Positions 35,179-44,327 of a stretch of 64,000 nt of DNA are shown here, one piece after another; position 1 is the stretch's first letter; each line of letters starts with the position of its first letter. The stretch covers positions 682,001 to 746,000 of the forward strand of contig CAXXLG010000002.1 in the NCBI GenBank assembly GCA_963674495.2, in the 5' to 3' direction. Under the pieces are notes generated by a model that was given only the letters and a program-made list of their open reading frames with translations, had not been told where the DNA came from and did not search any database. A program made the translations under genes and the position numbers. The stretch is from RGIG3178 sp963674495 (lineage in GTDB: Bacteria; Bacillota; Clostridia; Christensenellales; QAND01).

Positions 35179-36900
35179 TCAGTGGAACAGAGCGGTAAAA
35201 AATGTGATGTACCGTTCGATGAGTCTTTGCGCTGCCTGTTTTGTATCGGCTTTGGCCGAATAATATATCTTGAGTTTTGGCTCGGTGCCGGAAGGACGGA
35301 TCACAACGGTGCTGTTGTTTGCAAGGTCGAAGCGCAGAACGTCGGATAACGGCAAATCCAGTGGAAGTATTTGCCCATCCGCCATATTTTTGGTAGCATG
35401 GAGATAATCGCTGAACGCAAGAACGGGCACTTCGTCAATCCGGTCAGGTGGGTTGTCACGTAGCCGTGCGATGAGCGCCTGCATGGTCATAAGTCCGTCG
35501 CGACCTTCAAAGGGCAGGCTCTGCAGATGGTTAATATAGGTGCCGTATTGACTGTACAAATCGTCGAGCACCTTACGAAGCGTTTTGTGCTTAGCATGAT
35601 AGTGTGCGGCCATCTCGCATATGAGCATTGTGCCGTTGACGGCATCCTTGTCGCGTACGTAGCCGCCGGAGAGGTAACCGTAGCTCTCTTCAAAACCAAA
35701 GATATAACGATCAACCTCGCCCGCCTTTTCCAACAGGCCAATCTGTTCTCCGATGTATTTAAACCCAGTGAGAACATCGCGCACTTCGACGCCGTATGTT
35801 TCAGCGATGGGGACCACCATTTCGGTGGTGACGATAGTTTTGATCAATACGGGGTTGTTTGGCATGGTGTTAAGCACTGAACGGTTCTTGCAGATATAAT
35901 CAAACAGCAATATGCCGACTTCGTTGCCGCTTAGCAGGGCATATTCGTCTCCGTCGCGAACGGCGATGCCCACACGATCGCAGTCGGGATCGGTGGCGAT
36001 CAACAGATCCCCTTGAATAGATTTCAATAGATCCAGGCCCAGGGACAATGCTTCACGCGTTTCCGGGTTGGGCACCGGGCAGGTGGGGAAATGCCCGTCG
36101 GGGTACTCCTGTTCTGGCACCATTTGAACGCGCGTAAAACCGCTTTCGGACAATACGCGCAGTACGCAATCACGCCCCGAACCGTTGAGCGGCGTATAGA
36201 GGATGGAGAGATCATCCCGTCCGGCGCGGTTCGTTACGATGGATTGCGCTTTAACAGCTTCAATGTATGAGGTGACGACTGTAGGCGAAATAAAGCGAAT
36301 ATCCCCGCGATCTAAAAGCGCTTTGAACGAAGACGTTGGTTCATCGGGGAAATAAGGACATTTTTCCATTTCGACCAGGATGCGATCCGCCACGTCCGGC
36401 GTAATTTGGCAGCCGTTCTCTCCGTATGCTTTGTAGCCGTTGTATTGGGCCGGGTTATGGCTGGCCGTGATGACGATGCCGGCATCGCAATGAAGAGCCC
36501 GTACCGCAAAGGAGAGAGCGGGGGTGGGCATCAGCTTTTCGAAGATATGTACCGTGATACCGTGTCCGGCCAATATGCAAGCGGCGTGACGGGCAAACAG
36601 CTCGCTTTTGATGCGGCTGTCGTAGGCGATTGCGACGGAGGGCGATTTTGTCCTTGATAACAGCGTGCGGGCAAGCCCCAGCGTCGCGCGACCTATGGTG
36701 TAGATGTTGACGCGGTTGGTGCCCGCGCCGATAACAGCCCGCAATCCGCCTGTTCCAAACACGAGATCGGTATAGAATCGGTCTGTGATACCGTCCTCGT
36801 TGCCGGCAAGGGCTTTGAGCTCATCCACCAGATCGGCATCATCCACGGCATTGTGCAACCAGATTGCATATATATCATTGATATGATGTTTAGTTCTCAT
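35179..36900 (-). CDS. Phosphoglucomutase/phosphomannomutase
   Basis: 573 residues, the long PgcA-like form. Visible are the catalytic phosphoserine loop GIVITASHNPAQYNGYK, metal loop ATDPDCDRVGIAV, sugar loop GFEESYGYL and phosphate-binding RPSGTEPKLKIYY. It interconverts hexose 1- and 6-phosphates. Lying beside manA and manC, it probably supplies mannose 1-phosphate, filling the step missing from that operon. It is divergent from manA with its own promoter. Confidence 0.94.
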   Translation of the reverse strand: MRTKHHINDIYAIWLHNAVDDADLVDELKALAGNEDGITDRFYTDLVFGTGGLRAVIGAGTNRVNIYTIGRATLGLARTLLSRTKSPSVAIAYDSRIKSELFARHAACILAGHGITVHIFEKLMPTPALSFAVRALHCDAGIVITASHNPAQYNGYKAYGENGCQITPDVADRILVEMEKCPYFPDEPTSSFKALLDRGDIRFISPTVVTSYIEAVKAQSIVTNRAGRDDLSILYTPLNGSGRDCVLRVLSESGFTRVQMVPEQEYPDGHFPTCPVPNPETREALSLGLDLLKSIQGDLLIATDPDCDRVGIAVRDGDEYALLSGNEVGILLFDYICKNRSVLNTMPNNPVLIKTIVTTEMVVPIAETYGVEVRDVLTGFKYIGEQIGLLEKAGEVDRYIFGFEESYGYLSGGYVRDKDAVNGTMLICEMAAHYHAKHKTLRKVLDDLYSQYGTYINHLQSLPFEGRDGLMTMQALIARLRDNPPDRIDEVPVLAFSDYLHATKNMADGQILPLDLPLSDVLRFDLANNSTVVIRPSGTEPKLKIYYSAKADTKQAAQRLIERYITFFTALFH

Positions 36901-36928
36901 GATAGAACCTCCTTATCCTATGGCACGC

Positions 36929-36957
36929 TTGCAAAGAATGAATGGATATATTATCAT
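36929..36957 (+). promoter_or_regulatory. Promoter of the manA operon
   Basis: TTGCAA, 17-base spacer, TATCAT. Confidence 0.65.
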
Positions 36958-36973
36958 GTGTTGGCGCAACTGG

Positions 36974-37002
36974 ATTATACAACAGGTGGAGGATTGTGGC
37001 AA
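36974..37002 (-). promoter_or_regulatory. Promoter of the phosphohexomutase gene
   Basis: TTGCCA (36997-37002), 17-base spacer, TATAAT (36974-36979), read leftward. It lies just beyond the manA promoter, so the two transcripts overlap at their 5' ends. Confidence 0.75.
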
Positions 37003-37038
37003 CTTACGTCGGTCTAATTCAAATGAGGGGGATTTCAC

Positions 37039-37995
37039 TTGTATCCGATGCAATGTACGCCGGCTTTTATGCAGGCTATTTGGGGCGGGAACAGGCTCAA
37101 GTCCGTTTTACACAAGGTCTACGATCAGCCTAAGATGGCGGAGAGCTGGGAGCTTTCCTGCCATAAAGACGGATTAAGCGGCATTGCCAACGGTGCGTTT
37201 GCAGGCCGGACGCTGCTAGACGTACTGCGTGAGCACCCCGATTTTGTCGGGACGTCAAACGGCGGGGAATTTCCGTTGCTAATCAAGTTTATCGACGCCA
37301 ACGATAATCTTTCCATTCAGGTCCACCCCACCCCGGAGGGTGCCATTGCGGATCTTGGGCAGCAAAGCAAGACGGAAATATGGATTGTGATGGACTGCGC
37401 ACCCGGCGCCATGCTCTATTATGGGTTCAATCGGCACGTTACCAAACAGGAAATTGTAGAGCGCGCCAAAAACGGCAGCATTTGCGATGTTTTAAACCGC
37501 GTTAAGGTTAAAAAGGGCGATGTGTTCCACATCCACGCCGGGACGGTACATGCTATCGGTGCGGATCTTTTGATAGCAGAAATCCAACAGAGCGCGAATA
37601 CGACGTTTCGCGTCTACGATTATATGCGTAAGGACAGCAATGGACATATGAGGCCGCTGCATGTCGAGGAAGCGGCGCGAACGGCGGATCGTACCCCCAT
37701 CGAAGGCCGGGCAGCTCAAAGCAAAGTTATGGAAGATAGTGCGAACGTTAGACGTGAAATTGTTTTTGATTCCCAATTGTTTACCACAGAGCGATATCAA
37801 ATAAACGGCAGCATTACGCTGACGGCGGACAAGGTGTCCTTTGACGCGTTGTTGTTCATAGAGGGCGGGGCGCATATAGTCCATGAAAATGCACGCTATA
37901 CCGCTCAAAAGGGTGACTGTTATTTCATCCCGGCCGGGATGGGACAATACGATGTGGAGGGATCCTGTTGCGTACTGCGCAGCAGGGTGCCCTAA
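37039..37995 (+). CDS. manA: Mannose-6-phosphate isomerase, class I
   Basis: 318 residues from TTG 37039 behind GAGGGGG. Cupin fold with zinc ligands in FIDANDNLSIQVHP and HIHAGTVHAIGADLLIAEIQ. The active-site block QQSANTTFRVYDY is also present. It interconverts fructose 6-phosphate and mannose 6-phosphate, the entry to GDP-mannose. It begins a rightward eight-gene operon ending at 45470. Confidence 0.93.
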   Translation: MYPMQCTPAFMQAIWGGNRLKSVLHKVYDQPKMAESWELSCHKDGLSGIANGAFAGRTLLDVLREHPDFVGTSNGGEFPLLIKFIDANDNLSIQVHPTPEGAIADLGQQSKTEIWIVMDCAPGAMLYYGFNRHVTKQEIVERAKNGSICDVLNRVKVKKGDVFHIHAGTVHAIGADLLIAEIQQSANTTFRVYDYMRKDSNGHMRPLHVEEAARTADRTPIEGRAAQSKVMEDSANVRREIVFDSQLFTTERYQINGSITLTADKVSFDALLFIEGGAHIVHENARYTAQKGDCYFIPAGMGQYDVEGSCCVLRSRVP

Positions 37996-38008
37996 GAGAG
38001 GTCGGACC

Positions 38009-39082
38009 ATGAAAATCAGTGCAGTGATTATGGCGGGAGGCAAGGGCGAACGGTTTTGGCCAATGAGCCGATCAAAAAAGCCGAAGCAGTTTTTGCCACT
38101 CGCCAGCGACAGCAGAACCATGATACAGCAAACGGTGGATCGCATACGGCCGCTGGTGGCCATGGAGGATATTCTCGTCGCCACCAACGATCGGTATTGT
38201 GATCTGACGCAACTGCAACTGCCGGATTTGCCAATGCAAAACATACTGTGCGAGCCACAGGGAAAAAACACGGCGCCCTGTATCGGTCTTGCCGCGGCGG
38301 TGCTTCAAAAGCGGTTGGGCGACTGCGTCATGGTGGTGTTGTCAAGCGACCATGTGATCGTGGACGAACAGAATTATCTGAATGTATTGAAAACCGCGGT
38401 AAAGGTTGCGCAGCAGGATGAAAACATTGTCACCGTCGGCATAGAGCCGACCTATCCGGAAACGGGATACGGCTACATCCATTTTGATGCAGCTCAAACC
38501 GTGCACGACGGCGTATACAGCGTCCGGAAATTCGTGGAAAAGCCGAATTTCGACACGGCACAACAATACATTAAAACCGGCGAATACCTTTGGAACAGTG
38601 GAATGTTTGTGTTCAAGGTATCCACCATCATGGAGCAGTTCAAACGATACATGCCAAACCTATACGCAGGACTCCTTCGTATAGCGGACGCAGTGGATAC
38701 GATAGCGTATCAACAGGTGCTATGTGAGCAGTTTGAAGGGTTTAAACCGATCTCCATTGATTACGGTGTTATGGAGCACGCTAAAAACATCTACGCCATA
38801 CCGGGGAATTTCGGCTGGGACGATGTGGGCAGTTGGACGGCGGTGGGTCGTATACGGGACAGGGATGAAAATAAAAACGCGATTTACGGCGAGGCAATGG
38901 CAATCGATACGCACGATTGCACGATTTACGGTGGTCGTCGCATGATTGCCACGATGGGACTTGAAGACCTTGTCATTGTGGATACCGACGATGTACTGAT
39001 GGTGGTAAAGGCGGATCAGGCACAGAAGATCAAGTCGTTTTTGGAAGCGCTGCGCAACAAGGGGCGCGATGATTTATTGTAG
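38009..39082 (+). CDS. manC: Mannose-1-phosphate guanylyltransferase
   Basis: 357 residues from ATG 38009; the longer frame overlaps manA. The nucleotide-binding signature is VIMAGGKGERFWPMSRSKKP. Later blocks QGKNTAPCIGLAA, GIEPTYPETGYGYI and FVEKPNFDTA are family-specific. It makes GDP-mannose from mannose 1-phosphate and GTP. This is the single-domain form without a fused isomerase, which fits the separate manA. Confidence 0.95.
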   Translation: MKISAVIMAGGKGERFWPMSRSKKPKQFLPLASDSRTMIQQTVDRIRPLVAMEDILVATNDRYCDLTQLQLPDLPMQNILCEPQGKNTAPCIGLAAAVLQKRLGDCVMVVLSSDHVIVDEQNYLNVLKTAVKVAQQDENIVTVGIEPTYPETGYGYIHFDAAQTVHDGVYSVRKFVEKPNFDTAQQYIKTGEYLWNSGMFVFKVSTIMEQFKRYMPNLYAGLLRIADAVDTIAYQQVLCEQFEGFKPISIDYGVMEHAKNIYAIPGNFGWDDVGSWTAVGRIRDRDENKNAIYGEAMAIDTHDCTIYGGRRMIATMGLEDLVIVDTDDVLMVVKADQAQKIKSFLEALRNKGRDDLL

Positions 39083-39094
39083 GAGGGCAGAGCG

Positions 39095-40135
39095 ATGAAG
39101 CGAGCTTTGATTACTGGAATCACCGGACAGGACGGGAGTTACCTTGGCGAATGGCTGTTGAAAAAAGGGTACGAGGTATACGGCATCATGCGCCGAAAGA
39201 GCGTGGCGGACTACGGCAACGCCGCGCACATTAAGGACAGAATCCGTTTCATCTACGCGGATATGATCGATCCAGTATCATTGATTGCGGCGGTCAAAAC
39301 GGCCATGCCGGACGAGGTGTACAACCTAGCGGCGCAATCCTTTGTGGCAACAAGCTGGGAACAGCCGCTAGCCACAACGCAGATCGATGCACTGGGTGTT
39401 GTCAATATGCTTGAGGCTCTGCGTACCATTAAGCCGGACTGCCGGTTCTATCAGGCGTCCACGTCCGAGATGTTCGGGTTGGTGCAGCAGATACCGCAAG
39501 ATGAAAACACGCCGTTCTATCCGCGCAGTCCCTATGGGGTGGCCAAGCTGTACGGGCACTGGATCACCAAGAATTACAGGGAAAGCTACGGTATGTTCGC
39601 CTGCTCGGGCATACTGTTCAACCACGAATCCGAACGAAGAGGCAAGGAGTTTGTCACGCGCAAGATCACCGATGCCGCGGCACGCATCCAATACGGCGTG
39701 CAGGAAGTGCTCGAGTTGGGCAACATGGACAGCAAGCGCGACTGGGGTCATGCAAGCGATTATGTCAGGGCGATGTACCTGATGCTTCAGGCCAAAGAGC
39801 CGGACGATTTCGTCATCGCCACAGGTGAAACGCGCACGGTGCGTGAGTTCGTCCTTTCGGCGTTTGAGCATGCCGGTATAGCACTTGCCTTTGAAGGCGA
39901 GGGCGTGGACGAAGTGGGACGCGATAAGAAAACGGGCAACGTACGGGTGCGCGTCAATCCGGCCTTTTTCCGCCCAGCCGAAGTGGAGTTGCTTTTAGGC
40001 GATGCGTCAAAAGCGCAAGATGTGCTGGGTTGGAAGCGGGAGATACCGTTTTCCGAATTGGTTAAGCGCATGGTGCGGAACGACCTTGACTGCGTGAAGG
40101 AGGAGCTGCGCATGCAAAGCGTGCAGGCGACATGA
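39095..40135 (+). CDS. gmd: GDP-mannose 4,6-dehydratase
   Basis: 346 residues. The extended SDR motif ITGITGQDGSYLGEWLLKKG, the NADP-binding RRKS, and catalytic ASTSEMFG and YGVAKLYGH (Tyr-x3-Lys) are present, with FNHESERRGKEFVTRKI typical of Gmd. It converts GDP-mannose to GDP-4-keto-6-deoxymannose. The end overlaps the reductase gene by four bases. Confidence 0.96.
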   Translation: MKRALITGITGQDGSYLGEWLLKKGYEVYGIMRRKSVADYGNAAHIKDRIRFIYADMIDPVSLIAAVKTAMPDEVYNLAAQSFVATSWEQPLATTQIDALGVVNMLEALRTIKPDCRFYQASTSEMFGLVQQIPQDENTPFYPRSPYGVAKLYGHWITKNYRESYGMFACSGILFNHESERRGKEFVTRKITDAAARIQYGVQEVLELGNMDSKRDWGHASDYVRAMYLMLQAKEPDDFVIATGETRTVREFVLSAFEHAGIALAFEGEGVDEVGRDKKTGNVRVRVNPAFFRPAEVELLLGDASKAQDVLGWKREIPFSELVKRMVRNDLDCVKEELRMQSVQAT

Positions 40136-41076
40136 AAGCGCTGATCATCGGTGCGGCCGGGTTTGTGGGACATTACCTGTACCGCCATCTGACCAAGGAC
40201 TTACAATGGGATGTTGCAGTGACCAAGCTGCCTGCAGAGTGCTTTGACGGCGATACAAACGCGTTTGATTTGGATATACTCGATCAGAGCGCGATTTTGG
40301 TGTTGCTGGATAAAATAAAACCCGAGGTGGTTTTCCACCTCGCGGCGCAGAGCTCGGTGGCGTTATCCTGGCAAAAACCGGATTTGACGGTGGACGTTAA
40401 CATCAAAGGAGCGCTGCATCTTCTCGATGTGATGCGGGTACAAACACGACCCGTGCGTACCGTGCTGATTGGTTCGGGCGAGGAATATGGGTACGTCAAG
40501 CCCGACGAAGTGCCGGTGACGGAGGACAATCCGCTTCGGCCCGGCAACCTCTACGCCATGACCAAGGTGGCGCAGACCATGGCGGGACAGATCTATGCAC
40601 GCGCGTATGGCGTGGATACCGTTATGGTGCGCGCGTTCAACCACATCGGCCCGGGACAGTCGCCGCAATTCGTGCTGTCGGATTTTTGCAAACAGGTTGC
40701 CGAGATGGAAACGGGCATGCGGCCGCCGGTGATGTATGTCGGGAATCTGTCCGCCAAACGGGATCTAACCGACGTGCGCGATGTGGTAAGAGCCTACGCC
40801 ATGATTGCGCAAAAGGGCAAAACCGGCACGGTATATAATGTGGGCAGCGGCTATGCGTACAGCATCGAACAGGTACTGCATACCGTTTTGTCACAGAGCC
40901 GTTTGCAGGTGCGCGTGGAAGTGGACAAGACAAGACTGCGCCCATCGGATGTGCCGGTGCTATTGGCGGATATTGGCAGACTGCAACGGGATACGGGCTG
41001 GATGCCTGCGATCAAGATTGAGCAGTGCGTTGCGGATACGCTGGCGTATTGGCGAATCAGGACGAAACAGGAGTAG
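40132..41076 (+). CDS. rmd: GDP-4-keto-6-deoxymannose reductase (GDP-rhamnose forming)
   Basis: 314 residues. SDR with IIGAAGFVGHYLYRHL, IGSGEEYGY, the YAMTK active site, RAFNHIGPGQ and a closing TRLRPSDVPVLLAD. These features fit Rmd better than a fucose synthase, which would epimerise at C3 and C5. The product is therefore likely GDP-D-rhamnose. The ATGA overlap with gmd implies coupled translation. Confidence 0.88.
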   Translation: MKALIIGAAGFVGHYLYRHLTKDLQWDVAVTKLPAECFDGDTNAFDLDILDQSAILVLLDKIKPEVVFHLAAQSSVALSWQKPDLTVDVNIKGALHLLDVMRVQTRPVRTVLIGSGEEYGYVKPDEVPVTEDNPLRPGNLYAMTKVAQTMAGQIYARAYGVDTVMVRAFNHIGPGQSPQFVLSDFCKQVAEMETGMRPPVMYVGNLSAKRDLTDVRDVVRAYAMIAQKGKTGTVYNVGSGYAYSIEQVLHTVLSQSRLQVRVEVDKTRLRPSDVPVLLADIGRLQRDTGWMPAIKIEQCVADTLAYWRIRTKQE

Positions 41077-41079
41077 CAT

Positions 41080-41856
41080 ATGCGCGTTTTATCGGAGTTG
41101 TACACCTACCGGCAGATGCTGTTTTCATTGGTGAAAAAGGATCTGCGCGGACGATATAAGGGATCGGTACTGGGCTTTATGTGGACGTTTATCAATCCAC
41201 TGTTGCAGCTTGCGGTGTATACTGTGGTATTTTCCGTTATACTGCGCGCCGGCATCGATAAGTTCTATTTATTCCTGTTCGTGGCGCTGGTGCCGTGGAT
41301 CTTCTTTTCCGCAGCGCTCACCGGCGGAGCAAGCTGTATTTTGGCGCAAAAGGACATGGTAAAAAAGATATATTTTCCGCGCGAAGTATTGCCGATTTCG
41401 TATGTGACGAGTTGTTTTGTCAACATGCTGTTTTCTTTTTTGATCATATTTTTTGTCATTTTTGTATCGGGCACGGCCATCAATCCATTGGCGCTGTGCT
41501 TTTTGCCCATTGTGATGATGGTCGAATACATACTGGCGCTGGGCATTGCGATGCTGACCTCCGCGATCACGGTGTATTTTCGGGACCTTGAACACATCCT
41601 TGGCATCGTCAGCATGGCGTGGATGTATCTGACGCCTATCATATACAGCATAGATATCGTACCCGAGCATCTTCTGCCGATTTTCATGGCCAATCCCATG
41701 ACGCCGGTGGTTCTGGCGTACCGCGACATACTCTACTATGCGCAGGTACCGTCGATTGGCACGTTATTGCATGCGCTGATTTTGGGCATATTCGTGCTGG
41801 TTGTGGGCTTCTGGACGTTTGGCAAGCTGAAGAGGCGTTTTGTGGAGGAGATTTAG
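41080..41856 (+). CDS. wzm: ABC-2 type polysaccharide export permease
   Basis: 258 residues with six membrane segments and the ABC-2 opening LVKKDLRGRYKGSVLGFMWT. It forms the membrane channel exporting an undecaprenyl-linked glycan. The ATPase gene overlaps its stop codon by one base. Confidence 0.92.
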   Translation: MRVLSELYTYRQMLFSLVKKDLRGRYKGSVLGFMWTFINPLLQLAVYTVVFSVILRAGIDKFYLFLFVALVPWIFFSAALTGGASCILAQKDMVKKIYFPREVLPISYVTSCFVNMLFSFLIIFFVIFVSGTAINPLALCFLPIVMMVEYILALGIAMLTSAITVYFRDLEHILGIVSMAWMYLTPIIYSIDIVPEHLLPIFMANPMTPVVLAYRDILYYAQVPSIGTLLHALILGIFVLVVGFWTFGKLKRRFVEEI

Positions 41857-43001
41857 TGAGCGTAATCGAAGTTGTAGACGTATACAAAAAGTTCAAACTC
41901 TACCACGACAAGGGAAAAACGCTCAAGGAGCGGCTGTTGTTCCGCACGCGCAGCGCCTATGAGGAACGCTGGGTTCTTTGCGGCATTGATTTTTCGCTGA
42001 ACAGGGGCGAAGCGGTGGGCATCGTTGGGGAAAACGGCAGCGGGAAATCCACGTTATTGAAGCTGATGAGCCGCATCATGGTGCCGGACAAGGGATCGAT
42101 ATGCGTCAAAGGCCGCGTATCCAGCCTCATCGAATTGGGCGCGGGATTCCATCCGGACATGAGCGGGCGGGAGAATATCTACATCAACGCATCCATCTTT
42201 GGCCTGACGAAGAAGGAGATCGATAACAGGCTGCAGGACATCATTGATTTTTCCGAGCTTCATGAATATATCGACAGCCCGGTGAGAACCTACTCATCCG
42301 GTATGTATATGAGGCTGGCATTCTCCGTGGCCATACACGTCAACGCGGACGTGCTTTTGATCGATGAAATTTTGGCGGTTGGCGATGCGGCCTTTCAGCA
42401 AAAATGCTTTGCGCGACTGCAAAAGATCAAAAAAAGTGGCGTTACCATCGTTATCGTATCGCATTCCTTGGGCGAGATCGAGCGGATCTGTGACCGGTCG
42501 TTCTGGCTTTGTGACGGTAAAATTGTACAGGCGGGCATGCCCAAAGATGTGCACGCTAAGTATTTGGCGTATATGGCAAACAAGAGCGCGGGAACGGGAA
42601 CGGCGGCGCTTGATGATAACGGTTGTATCGGAAGTGTGGCGTTGTCCGACGGGAAGGACCAAAGAACGTCGTTTGCGTCCGGCGGGGCGGTGCAGATTCA
42701 TATCGAACTGAATCGGGATAAGCACGATGAACCCGCCATCGTGGAGATAAGCGTGGTGAATATGCAGGGGCTATTGATCACGGCCAAAGGCGTTCAGATG
42801 CCGCCGGGAACGAACAAGGCGGTGCTGCACCTGCATAGCTTGCCACTCACCAAGGGAGAATACGGCATCAACGTCGCCATGTTTACGGCGCAGCACGAGG
42901 TCGTCGATTTGCGCGAGAGGGCCACGACGCTGACCATCACGGCGGACAGCGCCGAGCCGGGCGTGGTGAACGTACCGTCTTGCTGGGAGTTGATCCCATA
43001 A
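41856..43001 (+). CDS. wzt: ABC polysaccharide exporter ATPase with C-terminal Wzt domain
   Basis: 381 residues from GTG 41856 behind GGAGG; the longer open frame runs through wzm and is not used. Walker A is GENGSGKST, signature YSSGMYMRLAF, Walker B VLLIDEI, and a switch His lies in IVIVSHS. Residues from about 250 form a Wzt-like beta-sandwich (IHIELNRDKHDEPAIVEISV), the domain that recognises the modified end of the glycan. A carbohydrate-binding Wzt tail implies an end-capped polymer made in the cytoplasm. Confidence 0.93.
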   Translation: MSVIEVVDVYKKFKLYHDKGKTLKERLLFRTRSAYEERWVLCGIDFSLNRGEAVGIVGENGSGKSTLLKLMSRIMVPDKGSICVKGRVSSLIELGAGFHPDMSGRENIYINASIFGLTKKEIDNRLQDIIDFSELHEYIDSPVRTYSSGMYMRLAFSVAIHVNADVLLIDEILAVGDAAFQQKCFARLQKIKKSGVTIVIVSHSLGEIERICDRSFWLCDGKIVQAGMPKDVHAKYLAYMANKSAGTGTAALDDNGCIGSVALSDGKDQRTSFASGGAVQIHIELNRDKHDEPAIVEISVVNMQGLLITAKGVQMPPGTNKAVLHLHSLPLTKGEYGINVAMFTAQHEVVDLRERATTLTITADSAEPGVVNVPSCWELIP

Positions 43002-43151
43002 AAAAAGTGCAACCAACACGGTGTCAAATCGGTGTTTATCGGGGATGTGCATGTCGGCGCCGAAACAGTGCCTTTGGCGTAAACGGATATTGTGATGGCG
43101 TCATGCGGAGGTTTGCGGCGCTGATGCGCCGGTGTTGGAGGGGGAGAATGT

Positions 43152-44324
43152 ATGAAATCGGTACGCGTGGCCTTTGACGCTCAACTGTTGCTTGAACCAC
43201 AAAAGACCGGCATTGGCACGATGGCGTACCAGACGTTGCAGTCTTTAGCGGGCAACGATGCGATTGACGGTACGCTGAACTTGTTTACCATGCGTAAGAA
43301 GCACGGGTATGAAAAGCAATTCAAAGAGATCGACTTGTTGTGCAAGCGCGGGCTTCTGCTCAAAACCTGCGGTTGGTTTCACGATGTATTGTATAAGATG
43401 ATCTGGAATTTTATACCCGTACCTTATAGCCTGTTCTTTGGCAGAAATACCGACATCACGCATTTTTTCAACTACTATGTGCCCCCCGGTGTGGCGGGCA
43501 AACGGGTAACCACGGTGTGTGACATGGTGTACGAAGCGTATCCTAAGACCATGAACCGTCAAACGCGCGCCATGCTCAAGTTGAGCATGAGACGGTCTGT
43601 CAAACGCGCACATCACATCGTTACGATATCGGAATTCAGCAAAAATCAAATTATTCATTACCTCAACGTACCGGATCAGCGTATAACGGTAATACCGTGC
43701 GGCGTTGACCATGGCGCGTTTAACCCGGACATTTCGGTTCTAAGGAGGCAAAAGGTCCGGCAACGGTTTGGCCTGTATGATCGGTATTTTCTCTATCTGG
43801 GCACGCTGGAACCACGGAAGAACCTCGTGCGGCTGATCGAGGCGTATGCACAGATGGTACGCATGCGCTCGGATGTACCCGTCCTTTGCATCGCAGGGCG
43901 CAAAGGCTGGCAATACAACGACATCTTTCAAGCGGTGCAGGACAACGAACTCGAAGGGCGCGTGGTCTTTACCGGCTATGTGGACAATAGAGATGCGCCC
44001 GCTTTGATGGCGGAAGCGCTGGCCTTTGTGTTTCCATCGCTGTACGAGGGGTTCGGTCTGCCGCCGCTGGAGGCGATGGCATGCGGCACGCCGGTGATCG
44101 TATCAAACGCCGCATCGCTGCCCGAGGTGGTTGGGGAGGCGGGCGTACTTGTCGATCCGCTGGATGCGGATCAGATTGCACGGGCCATGGAAAATATGAT
44201 GGACGATGCGCTGCTACGGGACATGTATTCCAAAAAGGGGCTGGCGCGCGCCGCCATGTTCACATGGGACAACACGGCGAATGCGCTCATGGCGGTCTAT
44301 CAGCGGCTGATGCAGGAAGGGTAA
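43152..44324 (+). CDS. GT4 glycosyltransferase (WbdB/mannosyltransferase-like)
   Basis: 390 residues from ATG after GGAGGGGG. GT4 blocks: ITVIPCGVDHGAF, YFLYLGTLEPRKNLVRLIEA, LCIAGRKGW, FVFPSLYEGFGLPPLEAMAC (E-x7-E) and ASLPEVVGEAG. Closest in pattern to WbaZ/WbdB-type mannosyl- or rhamnosyltransferases. It would extend the polymer exported by Wzm-Wzt. Confidence 0.9.
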   Translation: MKSVRVAFDAQLLLEPQKTGIGTMAYQTLQSLAGNDAIDGTLNLFTMRKKHGYEKQFKEIDLLCKRGLLLKTCGWFHDVLYKMIWNFIPVPYSLFFGRNTDITHFFNYYVPPGVAGKRVTTVCDMVYEAYPKTMNRQTRAMLKLSMRRSVKRAHHIVTISEFSKNQIIHYLNVPDQRITVIPCGVDHGAFNPDISVLRRQKVRQRFGLYDRYFLYLGTLEPRKNLVRLIEAYAQMVRMRSDVPVLCIAGRKGWQYNDIFQAVQDNELEGRVVFTGYVDNRDAPALMAEALAFVFPSLYEGFGLPPLEAMACGTPVIVSNAASLPEVVGEAGVLVDPLDADQIARAMENMMDDALLRDMYSKKGLARAAMFTWDNTANALMAVYQRLMQEG

Positions 44325-44327
44325 GGC

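Noticed and set aside
41619..41855. N-terminal extension of the wzt frame through wzm
   Set aside because: It overlaps a conserved membrane gene, and GTG 41856 has its own GGAGG site and begins at the normal ABC start.
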